From Hemileia vastatrix (lineage: Eukaryota > Basidiomycota > Pucciniomycetes > Pucciniales > Zaghouaniaceae): a stretch of 64,000 nucleotides of DNA. The notes beneath the pieces were generated by a model. That model ran no database searches. It was not told the DNA's origin and saw nothing but the letters and a program-made list of their open reading frames with translations. A program made the translations under genes and the position numbers. The DNA lies in contig JASXTE010000004.1 in the NCBI GenBank assembly GCA_030280995.1, forward strand, positions 16,078,501 through 16,142,500. The letters run 5' to 3'. The stretch's first letter is position 1, and each line of letters opens with the position of its first letter. Below, piece after piece: positions 12,706 to 24,294 of the stretch.

Positions 12706-13949
12706 TGTCGGCCGGTCGTCTAGAAGATGGTGAGGAAAAGAATAAAGGTAAAGAAGAAGAGGGGGAAGTATAATAAAAAATAAAGAAATAAAAAATAATA
12801 AAAAAATATAATGATTCTGAGATTGAGAGAGGCAACGAGTTTCCTTGGGAGTTAACACAATGGTGAGGCTTATTAAATTATAATATATTTTGTTTAAAGT
12901 AAGTATTATTTTCTCTGCGCGGCCAACACTATTATTACTATTAAACTTAATGCAACCTGTAGTTAGTTGTATAAAATTTAAATTAGAATTGTAATACTAA
13001 TAAAAATAATAATAAACCGGTTATATTAAAATATGTTCAAGTTGGAGTGTATAGTAAGTGATGAGGCTACAGGGGATTATCCAAGGCCCTTTTATAGGCA
13101 ATGGGTCCTCTGAAGTGTCACTATATTTTTAAATACAAGAATCATACTAAGATGAAACAAGAATATAAAAGAATAAGTGAAACATAACAATGTAGAGAAA
13201 AATATGAAACAAATAATTAAAACCCCAAATAAGAATCAAATTTTCCCACAATTAATTCACAAATCAGTAAGTAAAAATAGTGAATAACTAAACAAGCCTG
13301 GGACATAGGAACTATGAGAAAAATAATTCAAAACAGATGGTACAGTCTGATTTAAGGATTTTTAAGTGAAACAAGAAAAAATATTTTGATGCAACAAAAT
13401 ATGTAATCAATTTCAATTTAGTATAAAGAAATTGATTAATTGTTCCAACTATGTAATTAAATAATTAATTTAAATGAAACAAGTAATTAATTTATTACTA
13501 AATTAAGTTGAGAAATTTAATACTATTTTTTAAAATAAGTATTATAATTTAATTTTTTATTGACACAATTAAGGGTCCAAAAACAGTGGCAATAATTATG
13601 GATAATAGTATATGAAAAAGTTATATTTTAATAATTAAATTTAATTAATTAAAGTAATTACAATATAAGATAAACACTTGAATATAAATATCTTATAAGT
13701 TTTTAATTGATTAATTTATAATTATTAAATAAACAATGTGCCTTTTGTTATGGAATTAAATGCTTTTAAATTATTTTATAATAAAATTAAAATAATATTT
13801 ACTTTATTTATATAAATAAAATATTAATATAAATTTATTATGTAATATAATATTAATTTTAAATGCATACTATGTAATTATTATGTCTTTATTTAACTCT
13901 AATAAATTGTATGTTTATTTACTGGGCTCCTGGGGCAGCCTGGCTAACA
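12706..13949 (-). repeat. 3' LTR of copy 2
   Basis: 1244 bp, differing from the 5' LTR at roughly twenty positions by eye, for example CGTC against CATC near the outer end, and TAACA against TGACA at the inner end. The low divergence suggests a fairly recent insertion. Confidence 0.93.
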
Positions 13950-16900
13950 CTCCCTCACTCCAAAAAAAACAATAAAAAAATGATATGATTTTTTCTTTTT
14001 ATACTTTTTTAATAGAGTAGGGATGTTTGAAATTTCTTTACCAGGTATCCATGCATCATATTCAGATGACTTATTTATAAATCTCAATAAATATTCAGTA
14101 CCTCTTTCAGAAGTGATAATTCTATCATTGAGAATTTTATCAATTTCTGCAGTTTCTGTGACTTCCTGAGGGTTTTTCTTAGGTCTACCTCTTCTTTTTG
14201 GAAATAAGTCACTGTTGGAAGTATAAGGCTTTAACAGGGAAATGGGGAAAACAGGATGTTTTCTATCATATGGAGAGTATAACACAACTTCAACTGCAAT
14301 ATCTCCAATCATTTTCTTCACAACAAAAGGACCCACAAAAGGATCTTTTAATTTGTTATTACCCTGTAAACTGAAGTGGACAGTAGATATCAACACTTAA
14401 TCACCCTCTTTAAATGTGTGTTCTTTATGGGATTTATCCCATCTCTTCTTCTCATATTCAAAAGCTTTATCAATACAAGATTGAGCATGTTTTCTGCACA
14501 GTTGTTGCATATGAACAAAAGATTTGACACCAGAGTGTAATTCAAATTTAGGTAATTTACTATTGAGTATTTTAGCAGGAGTATGAGGGACATAACCTAG
14601 CCAAAGCTCAAAAGGTTTCTTTTGAGTAACAGAGTGAACAGTGCTATTATAAGAAAATTCAAGACCAGGTAATAAGGTGACCCAGTCATGAGTAAATCTG
14701 TCATTGTCTTTATATTCCAATCAAAAGGAACAATACCTTCTAATCATATCCTCTAGAGTTTGAATCATTCTTTCAGCTAGACCATCAGTTTGGGGATGGT
14801 GAGCAGTAGATAATTTCAATTCACAACCACATATATCCATTAGAGACATCCAGAATTCAGATGTAAATTTTGGATCTCTATCAGATATAATGGCTCTAGG
14901 GAATCCAACAATATTGAAAATATTACACCACCATAAGAAAGCCAAGTCTTTGGTGGAGACATCTTTATGGGTGGGAAAAAATTTGCACATTTTAGTAAAT
15001 CTATCCACTATTACCCAACCAAAATTATAATTATCTTTACCTGCAATAGGAAGACCAGTCACAAAATCCATATTAATGATTTGCCAGGGAGCATCAGGTG
15101 CTTCAATTTGCTGTAATAACCCTGCTCTCTTACCTGTCATTCTTTTGGATTTCTGGCATGAATCACAAGATTCAACATATAATTTTGCATCTTCAGACAT
15201 ATTGCCCACCAAGCAGTGTTTTTGAGTCTAATCAGTGTCCTCTCAAGATCAAAATGACCAGATAATATGTTATAATGACAAAGTTTGAGGATAATTTCTT
15301 TCATAGAAGGAGAAATTACAATTACATTAGTAAGCTTTCTTCTATAATAAATATATCCATATTCAATAGAAAAATTTCCTTTACTCAAAGCATTTTGATA
15401 CTTTTCAGGAAGAGTTTTTATCAATGCTTGACTAGAAGCATTCTTAGGATCATTTAAGATAGTAACCAATTTATTTAAATCAGAATCTTTATCATATTAA
15501 TTCAGTATTAATTGTAACAACTCCTCTTCCATATCAACTATAAATATACTTGGATATGAACAGTATCATCTTCAGGTACATAAGCAGGATTTAAGTCATT
15601 ATTTGGCAGAGGCAATCTAGATAGCATATCAACATTGGAGTGAACATTTCCAGCCCTATGGATAATTGTCATCCGTCCTCTGTATTCTTGAACAGCAAGT
15701 TGCCACCTGAACATATGTCTATTAGGTGTTTTCAGGTTTAAGAGGGACTTCACAGCACTACAGTCAGTTACCAATTCAAACTTTTGGTCATCTAGATAGT
15801 AGTGAAGTTTCTCAAGAGCCCAAACAACTTCTAAGCACTCTAATTGAGTGGCACCATATTTCAATTCACTATTTCTCAAGGTTCTTGAAATATAACAAAT
15901 TAAAACCTCTGAGGATTTATCATTTACAATTTGTTTCTGATGAAGGGCAGCACCCAGACCAACAAAGTTAGAATCTGTGTATAGGACAAAAGGTTTGTTG
16001 AAATCTGGAAGAGCCAATAAAGGGGCTGTCATTAAGCAACTTTTTAATGTATCAAAAGCTTTTTGACAGTCATTATTCTAGAGAAAGGCAACATCTTTTC
16101 TGGTCAGTTTTGTAAGAGGCAAGGCTATGACCTGATAATTTTTAATATATTTTCTATAATAGCCACACATACCCAAAAAACTTTGGATTTCTCTTACAGA
16201 AGTTGGTGCTTTCACATTTTGAATGGCAGCAACTTTGTTTTGGTCTACACAAATTTGTAAGCCTGACACAACATGGCCAAGGACTTTCAAGGATTGAAAA
16301 CCAAATTTACACTTTTTTAAGGACAAGGTCATATTGATTTCATCCATTTTTTGGAAAACTCTATTTAAGTGAATCATATGTTCATCAAAAGTTTTAGAAA
16401 AAATTATAATGTCATCAATATAAACCATGAGCCATCCTTCAATTATTTCTTGATGGAAAGTGTTATCCATGACTTTTTGAAAAACTGAAGAAGCATTTTT
16501 AGGGCCAAATGGCATCCTAACATACTTATATATTCCCATATGAGTAGCAATAAGCAAAAAATTTTGAGAATTTTTCTCAACTGGAACTTGATGATATCCT
16601 TTATTACTATCCAGACAACTAATAAAATTTGCACCTTGCAAGGTAGCATGTATTGAATTAATTCTGGGAAAAGGATAAATATCATTAACAGTATAAGTGT
16701 TTAATGCTCTGTAATCACCACATAATCTAGCCTTATCTTTTTCATAAGAAATCAAGACTGGGGAGATGACACAATATTTGGGGGTGACATCCACTTTCTC
16801 AATGATATTCATTTTTAATAATGTGGCAATATTATCTTCAATATCCTTTCTTTTTGTTGGAGAAGCAGGATATGGTTTTTCCTTAAGACTAGGAGGGATA

Positions 16901-19900
16901 TCACTCAAGTTACAGGATAAAGTAATTTTCATTTCTTCCTGAAAAATTTCTAAGACATGAGAACCATGAGCAAAAGCCATAGGGAAAGAGGTAATTGAGG
17001 CAATAATAGAATCCTTTTGTTTACTGGTTAACTGATCACCAAAAGAAGCAGTATTTATTTCATTTAATAAATCATCCATTTCAATTGTTGTTCTGCCTTT
17101 ACACTGGATTAGTGAGTTACAAGACCTTAACAGATGCCCAGAAGATTTTTTAGAGGAGGAAATTTTGAATTTACTTTTGCCATTCAATCCCAAGGTGAAG
17201 CAATTATTTGCTGGGTCCAATTTCACACCAAACATGGTTAAAATATCATTACCCATAATAAACCAATTGCTTAAATTATCATTTTGCATGACAAAAAAAT
17301 CACAAATAGCTCTGACAAAACCACCATTATATTTGAAGAATACAGAGGTTTTGTATTTGCCAATAGTTATTAAGGTAGAACCATACCCTCTCCATTTTTC
17401 AGAAGTTATAGGTAATAATTTACTCAAATAATCCTTATCTACTGAAGCTAAAGCCTTTTCAGACACTGCACTTCCTCCAGCACCAGAGTCAAGAACTACA
17501 TCAACATTTTTACCATTAATGATAACAGGTGCTTTCAAGGGGGATATGGCTATAGAATTGTTAGTAATATCTTTAATTATTTCAGCATTTTCCACTGAAG
17601 ATAAATCCAATACACATTCTTCAGATATATTATCTAAATAATGGACATCCTGTTCTAACATTAAAACATCTTTAACAGAGTCATTGCCATAGGAGATATT
17701 ACTTTCACAGTCACTAGAAGAATTATTGACATCAATTTCAGATTCATCAGTGTCTTCATTTTGTTCAACAAGATGAATTTTCTTGTCACAAACATGACCC
17801 TTTTTCCATGGTTTGTTACATTTATAACGAGTATTTGTTGCATATTTTTTAGGTGCAACTGGGGCAGAGGGTTTACCAGAGTTTTCTGGGAGCTTTGTAG
17901 AAGGTTTATTTCGATCATGATAAGATTTACCAAGGTAATTCTTTGGTTCATATCTATGGTTGAGTAGTACCTCATTACAGATATTAATGAAAGAAGAATT
18001 TTCCCTTACATTCTCTGTTCTAGCTACAATTAAATCTCTAAGAGAATTTGGTAATTTATACAAGATTTTATCCCTCCAAATATCATAATCTATCTTTGGA
18101 TCAATTGCTCTTAGGATTTTTGTTACTTTCATAAGAAAAACAATGGGCTTTTCAACATAGGAGGATACATATCTAGTATTCTCATACAGTCTTTGCTGAG
18201 CTAAGCTGAATTATGAACCACCAAACTGATTCTCAATCAAGGATTTCCAATCATTCCATGTATAATGATTGTTATCTAAAAGGACAGATTCATACCACAT
18301 CAAGGCTACATTGGAAAATAAAGAAATTAGCTTAGAAACAATTTCCTCATCAGGTAGTTTATAAGATCTCTTTAAATTATCAATTCTTTGGATGAAGTGT
18401 TGCCAATCAGAAGAAGAATCACCATCAAAGGTAGGATATTGGTCCAACTTAGGCCAATTTTTCTGACTACTGGGATGGTTCATTTTTTGGTTTGAATTAT
18501 TCATCATTAATAATTCCTGAAGTTTAGCCAGGTGTTCAGAAATTTCATTATTTACAGAAACAGCTGGTGCATGACTATCACAAGATCTTTTGCTAGTAGC
18601 AAAAGATTTTACAGACTCATTGTCAGTTTTTTTAATGGCTGAAATATGAGGAAGAAAGGAGGAACTCTGCTCAGGTTCTTTTTCTTTATTTTTATGAAGA
18701 TTATGGACAGCATTCTCATTTATACCATTATTAATGGCTAAGGTTGAGAATTTTTCCTGCAGGTCAGACACATAGTTTCTTATCCTTGGAATTTCAGACA
18801 TCTGGTCATTTACTTTTGCAAGAGATAAAACATTTCTGTCCTCTGAAACTGTGTGTTTGGCACTTAGTGCATGGAAATCATTCTTTAGCTTTTTAAACTC
18901 ATTTTGTAGAGGTTTTATTTCACTTTTTAATGAATAATTTTCTTCAATAAGGGGTTTCAATTCACTCAAGGTTTTATGTAGATTGATATTTTTATCTAAG
19001 ATAGCTCTATGGTCACTCCTTATTTGTTTTTGTTGGCTAAGAACAATATTCAAGGTTTCTTTGATTTTAAAATAAGCTGTATCCTGTACAGAAGAACTTA
19101 CTTTACATTGCAAGTGCAAATTATTTAATCTATCATTCTCATGGATTAACACATCTCTCAAATGTTTGTCTTTCACAACATTAAAATCAAGGGTATCTTT
19201 CAATATTTGTTCAGAAGTTTTCTCAATTAAGGTATAGACTTCAGGGGAAAAAGAATCATTCTTAATTGAAAGAGAAGGATTAATTAAAGAAGTAGAAGTC
19301 AAATGTAAAGGTTCATCAAACGATAATTTTCTAATTACATTAATAGGGCTACTAGTTACAGGAAGCTGTCTTTTAACAGGTTTAACTGATCTTTCACCAT
19401 TCTCAATAATATTACCTGCAGAAGAAGACTTATTAGAAAACATTCCCAAGTGACTATCAATCAAATTACTTACCATGGCAGAGGAGGAAACTTCCCCTGA
19501 GATTGAGTTTGGGATTGGGCTTGGGCCTTCTTTCTCCTGCCTTGTTGGTAAGGATGAGGAGGAGAATGGAAATTGGGTGTTCTGGATGGGCCAGGCTGAT
19601 GATGAGGAGGATTTTGCACATTCTGCTGGTAGTGACTCATTAGATAATCCCATTTCCATTGCTCTACTTCCATAGTACTTTGATTTTTTGTGAAGGAGCT
19701 GGTAGGCTGTGAAGGTTGAGCCTGAAACTGAGGCTGATTGGGAGGCAACTGAGGAGGGGCCTGGGCCTGATTTTGGTTCCTGAGTTCCTGATCTTGATCC
19801 CACAAGGTGTCTACTTTTGCCTTGTATTTCATGTTTTCTGGCCTCAGTTCTTTGATATGACTGGACAGATTGCTTATTTGTTGGGGCAGAGGAAGCTTTT

Positions 19901-20148
19901 TTATTTTGAATCCTTTTAGAAGACCTTCTTGAGGTACTGGAGGTTTTACTTCCTTCTGTTGTGCTGGGGGAAGGGGGTTTGATTTTACTTCTCCTGTTAT
20001 TTCCACATCCTGAATTATGTGAATTTTTCTTGTTAGCATAAGAATTTTTATGTTCAACTTTAGAAGAACTCACAGTATCAGAATCATAATCAATTTCAAT
20101 TTCATCCACTTGCATGTTATCCATTTTCTCAGCCAAATTGTTGGACAT
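13944..20148 (-). pseudogene. Gag-Pol polyprotein of chromovirus copy 2
   Basis: One continuous Gag-Pol frame family, about 2060 codons. Gag from ATG 20148; capsid near 18470-18130; zinc knuckle CYKCNKPWKKGHVC near 17830; protease VLDSGAGGS near 17490; reverse transcriptase YIDDIIIFS near 16410; RNase H (VLYTDSN) near 15980-15600; integrase H2C2 zinc region near 15270-15140, core SDRDPKF near 14885 and GLAERM near 14775; C-terminal chromodomain (EYLLRF..AWIPGKEI) near 14105-14030. Damage: TAA at 18211-18213, TAG for Trp at 16078-16080, a 1-nt deletion near 15549, TAA near 15498, a frameshift near 15200, TGA at 14721-14723, TAA at 14397-14399. The chromodomain marks it as a chromovirus; such domains are known to steer integration to marked chromatin. 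Confidence 0.9.
19470..20057 (-). CDS. Overlapping gag-region ORF, frame A (copy 2), unbroken
   Basis: 195 codons, overlapping the 5' third of gag in another frame; the listed first codon is TTG. It has the same layout as in copy 1: coiled coil (SSHIKELRPENMKYKAKV), QPQFQAQPSQP, KWDYLMSHYQQNVQ, QQGRRKKAQAQ, ending W-TAA with the TAA lying inside GTAAGT. Over the aligned 68-residue section this frame differs from copy 1 at about 11 residues, whereas the overlapping frame differs at about 22. That favours selection on this frame. Confidence 0.5.
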   Translation of the reverse strand: MNIKILMLTRKIHIIQDVEITGEVKSNPLPPAQQKEVKPPVPQEGLLKGFKIKKLPLPQQISNLSSHIKELRPENMKYKAKVDTLWDQDQELRNQNQAQAPPQLPPNQPQFQAQPSQPTSSFTKNQSTMEVEQWKWDYLMSHYQQNVQNPPHHQPGPSRTPNFHSPPHPYQQGRRKKAQAQSQTQSQGKFPPLPW

Positions 20149-20830
20149 ACTAGTGGGAAGATTAATTAATTCTTAAAAAAAAAATTAATAAAAATCAGTT
20201 AATAATTTGCTCCAAATAAAAAAAAATTTTATTAATTAAATTATATAAAAAAAAGTTTTTAATATAAAGTAATATTTATAAAAAATAATTAATAAAATGG
20301 ACTGCAAAGAAAAAATTGGGAATAAACAATTAATTTGCTTCAACCAATTAATTAAATTACCAATATTAAATATGGCAATATATGGGACTAAGCACAAAGT
20401 ACTATTTAAGTCAACCAAAATTAAACAAAAATTAATAATAATAAAAAATTAATTTAATAATTCAATTTTTATTAATAATAATGTTAATTCTTCTAGGACT
20501 AAGAGGAATTTAACACTCTATAATGGTCAACTAGGAAAAAAAATATAATAAATGATCACTTACACTCAGTGAATCAGCAATTAAGCCACAATCACTGTTA
20601 TTGCAGTAAAAATATAGTAATATTTAGTGAGAGGTGCAAAGGTTAACTTACTATAGTGATCAGAAAATCACTTCAAAAAAATAGATGTAATAATTTAATA
20701 TAAACCTAAAAGATCGAACCCAAGTTCGAAACACGGTCGAGGCAAAAGTTTCTTTTTTGCTGGGTGGTCCGTGTGCTATGTCGTTTGTCGCAAGTCTCAA
20801 TTGTCATCGTCGTTTGGAAAGGTCCTCACT
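20149..20830 (-). other. 5' leader of copy 2, no gene
   Basis: Leader matching that of copy 1. Just inside the LTR the minus strand reads AGTGAGGACCTTTCC, a candidate primer-binding region. A self-complementary TTCGAACTTGGGTTCGA lies near 20718-20735 and also in copy 1. No coding region. Confidence 0.55.
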
Positions 20831-22075
20831 TGTCAGCCGGTCATCTAGAAGATGGTGAGGAAAAGAATAAAGGTAAAGAAGAAGAGGGGGAAGTATAATA
20901 AAAAATAAAGAAATAAAAAATAATAATAAAATATAATGATTCTGAGATTGAGAGAGGCAACGAGTTTCCTTGGGAGTTAACACAATGGTGAGGCTTATTA
21001 AATTATAATATATTTTGTTTAAAGTAAGTATTATTTTCTCTGCGCGGCCAACACTATTATTACTATTAAACTTAATGCAACCTGTAGTTAGTTGTATAAA
21101 ATTTAAATTAGAATTGTAATACTAATAAAAATAATAATAAACCGGTTATATTAAAATATGTTCAAGTTGGAGTGTATAGTAAGTGATGAGGCTACAGGGG
21201 ATTATCCAAGGCCCTTTTATAGGAAATGGGTCCTCTGAAGCGCCACTATATTTTTAAATACAAGAATCATACTAAGATGAAACAAGAATATAAAAGAATA
21301 AGTGAAACATAACAATGTAGAGAAAAATATGAAACAAATAATTAAAACCCCAAATAAGAATCAAATTTTCAAACAATTAATTCACAAATCAGTAAGTAAA
21401 AATAGTGAATAACTAAACAAGCCTGGGACATAGGAACTATGAGAAAAATAATTCAAAACAGATGTTACAGTCTGATTTAAGGATTTTTAAGTGAAACAAG
21501 AAAAAATATTTTGATGCAACAAAATATGTAATCAATTTCAATTTAGTATAAAGAAATTGATTAATTGTTCCAACTATGTAATTAAATAATTAATTTAAAT
21601 GAAACAAGTAATTAATTTATTACTAAATTAAGTTGAGAAAATTAATACTATTTTTTAAAATAAGTATTATAATTTAATTTTTTATTGACACAATTAAGGG
21701 TCCAAAAAACAGTGGCAATAATTATGGATAATAGTATATGAAAAAGTTATATTTTAATAATTAAATTTAATTAATTAAAGTAATTACAATACAAGATAAA
21801 CACTTGAATATAATTATCTTATAAGTTTTTAATTGATTAATTTATAATTATTAAATAAACAATGTGCCCTTTGTTATGGAATTAAATGCTTTTAAATTAT
21901 TTTATAATAAAATTAAAATAATATTTACTTTATTTATATAAATAAAATATTAATATAAATTTATTATGTAATATAATTATAATTTTAAATGCATACGCTG
22001 TAATTATTATGTCTTTATTTAACTCTAATAAATTGTATGTTTATTTACTGGGCTCCTGGGACAGCCTGGCTGACA
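20831..22075 (-). repeat. 5' LTR of copy 2
   Basis: 1245 bp, TGTCAGCCGG..CCTGGCTGACA on the plus strand, nearly identical to 12706-13949. It carries the TATA-like signal at 21212-21221 (minus strand) and would contain the promoter. Confidence 0.93.
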
Positions 22076-22147
22076 ATAATTGGGGTATAATGATTTTTAT
22101 CTGCAATTAATTTAATTGCAGATCAGTCAACATTGATACCCCCTAAT

Positions 22148-22327
22148 CTCATCACTCATATCAATGGATATGAGACTCATAAATTCTCAAATAACTCAAA
22201 TCTATTTAATTTTCCAGTCTCTTAATATTATAAATCTTTTTGAAACTTTAAAGTTGGTATGATATTCATGGAGACATTTAGTCAGAGTAGAAGGGAACAG
22301 AATCAAGAAGGTAAGAAGAGGTCTCAT
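22148..22327. other. Spacer between composite transposons A and B
   Basis: About 180 bp of AT-rich DNA separating the right target duplication of A from the left target duplication of B. It shows nothing recognisable. The two copies lie with their SANT ends facing each other. Confidence 0.6.
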
Positions 22328-22668
22328 ATTAAGGGGTATCAAAGTTGACCAATCCACAATTAAATTAATTTCAGATAAAAACCCTTATACCCCAATTATC
22401 TTTCATGACTATTTTTGCTAATAATTGAGTTATTAGATATTTTACATGTCAAAGTTGAACTCTTATCCAACATTTTTCTACTCAATTTTTCATAACCACA
22501 TCTTTCCCTACTTTCATTCATAACCACATCTTTAACTACTCTCTGGATATGCCTTCTACCTTACTGCGCACTCCTATTCTCATCTCATCCTGTCTATTCT
22601 CTCAATTCAGAACACCTTGCCATTTCATCTACTTGTTTTTGATCCTTTTAATCTTCAATTATCTTAAC

Positions 22669-24064
22669 ATGCCCCCTCATCATAGATCTTCTCAAAGGCA
22701 GTCTTCCCCCATTTGTTCTTCAAATTGCACTACTCCCTCTTTCCCCCACTCAGCCAAGAAATCAAAGACCTTTCAATTAAAAAAAGATGATCATCTCATT
22801 CTTATCAACTGGCTGAAAACTAAGTCTAACTATGATTCTTGTTTTGGTACTGAAAATTCAACTAAAGTAGGATGGCCCCCCACATCAAAAGTTAATGGTT
22901 ATCTACTAATGGCCAATGAATTACAGAATAAGACCAAGGGAAGGATAGATCTTTTACCTAAACAGATGTCTGAACGCTTCAAGCACTATAGAGCCAAATA
23001 CAAGAAGGCGAAGACTCTTTTATCTTCTACTGGTTTTGGTATTACTGACCTTGATATCAGTAAGGGCATCAAATCCATAGACGATAAAGTTGATTCTTTA
23101 TGTCTTTAATTTAAACAGATGGATGCTATTTTTGAAGAGCAAGATGATTTAAATCCTGCAAACATTTTGGATGGTGAAGATTCTATCTCTGAAAATGATG
23201 TTGAAAGAAATCTTTTTTCTTCTTCTTCTACTCAAGCCTCCCCTCATTTAACTTCCACAAATCAAGATATCTTTTCAATAGATCCTTATGGCAATATAAA
23301 CCAACCTCATATAACTCAAGTATGTTTTTTTTTTCTTTTTCCTTACCAATTACTTTTTTTATTTACATTTTCTTATTTCTAAAAAGGCTGAAGAAAAAAT
23401 GCAGGAGCCACAATCAACTGAGTCAGAAGCCAGCAACAATGATGAGGAGGAAAATGTGACCTTGAACAAAAAGCAAAGGGCTTCAAGTAGTCTAAATTTC
23501 CACTCTCAAAGAAGAAGAAAAAGTGATACTTCATCTCAAACCCATTTTTCTTCTATTGAAGAATTTTTGGAGAAACATGATGCTGGTAAGTGATACCAAA
23601 CCTCTTAATACTTTACTCTACTTTTCTTCTACTTTTTGTTAATATTGGTTATAACTCTAGAAAAAGTTGAAGTAACTTAAAAGACTATAAAGTTTGAAAA
23701 GCAAAAATACAAGCTCTCTTTAAAGAGGGATGACAGGGTACATGATTTGGAAGAGAAGAAGTTCAAACTCTCTTTACGGAAGGATGATAGGACACAAGTC
23801 ATGGAGGAGAGGAAGTACAAACTCTCTTTACAGAAGTATGATAGGGCACAAGAATTGGAGGAGAAGAAATTTGAGTTATCTCTAAGTATTGAAAAATCAA
23901 AGAAAGAGGAGAAAAAACTCAAGCATCAAAAACTCATGGAACAGATGAAATACAAGCTTGATCATGAAGAAATTTCCAAAAAGAAAGATTTCTTGATAGA
24001 ATGTGTTAAAGCTAATAAATCTGTTGAGGAAATTGAAAGTTTAAAGAAATTGTTTGATAACTAG
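22669..24064 (+). pseudogene. SANT/Myb-like DNA-binding, coiled-coil transposon protein (two nonsense codons)
   Basis: Three exons: 22669-23319, 23387-23585, 23661-24064, with GTATGT..AAAAAG and GTAAGT..CTCTAG introns that keep frame. Exon 1 holds a SANT/trihelix-like region (ILINWLKTKSNYDSCF, KVNGYLLMANELQNK, MSERFKHYRAKYKKAK, TGFG). Exons 1 and 2 end in acidic, Ser-rich sequence with a basic KKQR/RRRK patch. Exon 3 has 18-residue coiled-coil repeats (KYKLSLKRDDRVHDLEEK and relatives) and ends at TAG 24062-24064. In-frame TAA codons at 23107-23109 and 23678-23680 interrupt it. By analogy with Harbinger partner proteins it would bind element ends and recruit transposase. An upstream ATG at 22549 exists, but its extension is hydrophobic and looks untranslated. 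Confidence 0.7.
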
Positions 24065-24294
24065 TTTGTTTTATTTATCTCACACTTAAACAGTTCATAA
24101 TTAATTGTACATAAAATTTTATCTTAATTTCCTGTATTTCTTTACTCTATCCATCATTAGTTGAATTTTCATATTTTAATGTTATAAATTATTTTTTAAA
24201 TAAAATTTTCAAAAATTTTTAATGTTAAAAATTCTTTTTTAGTAAAAAATCTTAAGTCACTTTTGAAAATTTCCCAATCCCACCCCTGCATTTG

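Larger units (their letters stand above)
12706..22075 (-). mobile_element. Ty3/gypsy chromovirus, copy 2, full length
   Basis: 9370-bp minus-strand LTR retrotransposon. LTRs 12706-13949 and 20831-22075 begin TGTCRGCCGG and end GGCTRACA on the plus strand. Flanking 5-bp target duplication ATAAT at 12701-12705 and 22076-22080 is exact. It inserted into the right terminal region of composite transposon A. A purine-rich tract (GGAGTGAGGGAG on the minus strand, 13950-13961) sits just before the 3' LTR, as expected for a polypurine tract. Several nonsense codons and frameshifts in pol make it non-autonomous now. Confidence 0.95.
6814..22144. mobile_element. Composite PIF/Harbinger-like transposon A (TET/JBP-carrying family), with nested retroelements
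   Basis: Left end AGGGGGTATCAATGTTCAGG at 6814; right end is the inverted partner, ending GATACCCCCT at 22144. Flanks are AAT at 6811-6813 and AAT at 22145-22147, a 3-bp target duplication. Contents: transposase remnant (7277-7535, +), TET/JBP-like relic (10988-11682, +), central GGTGATCC/GGCAATACC-type repeats (11825-11885), SANT-like relic (12082-12440, -). Two retroelements lie inside: 8701-10974 and 12706-22075. Removing them leaves roughly 3.7 kb. It mirrors element B at 22331-29932. All its genes are broken, so it cannot move on its own. Confidence 0.75.

Noticed and set aside
16443..16685. Minus-strand frames inside RT at 16443-16685 and 1133-1447
   Set aside because: Shadow frames of the reverse transcriptase in copies 2 and 1; they are similar to each other only because the DNA is homologous.
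20718..20735. Possible tRNA-like B box (GGTTCGA) in the chromovirus leader
   Set aside because: No cloverleaf can be drawn around it; more likely a chance palindrome conserved because the leaders are homologous.
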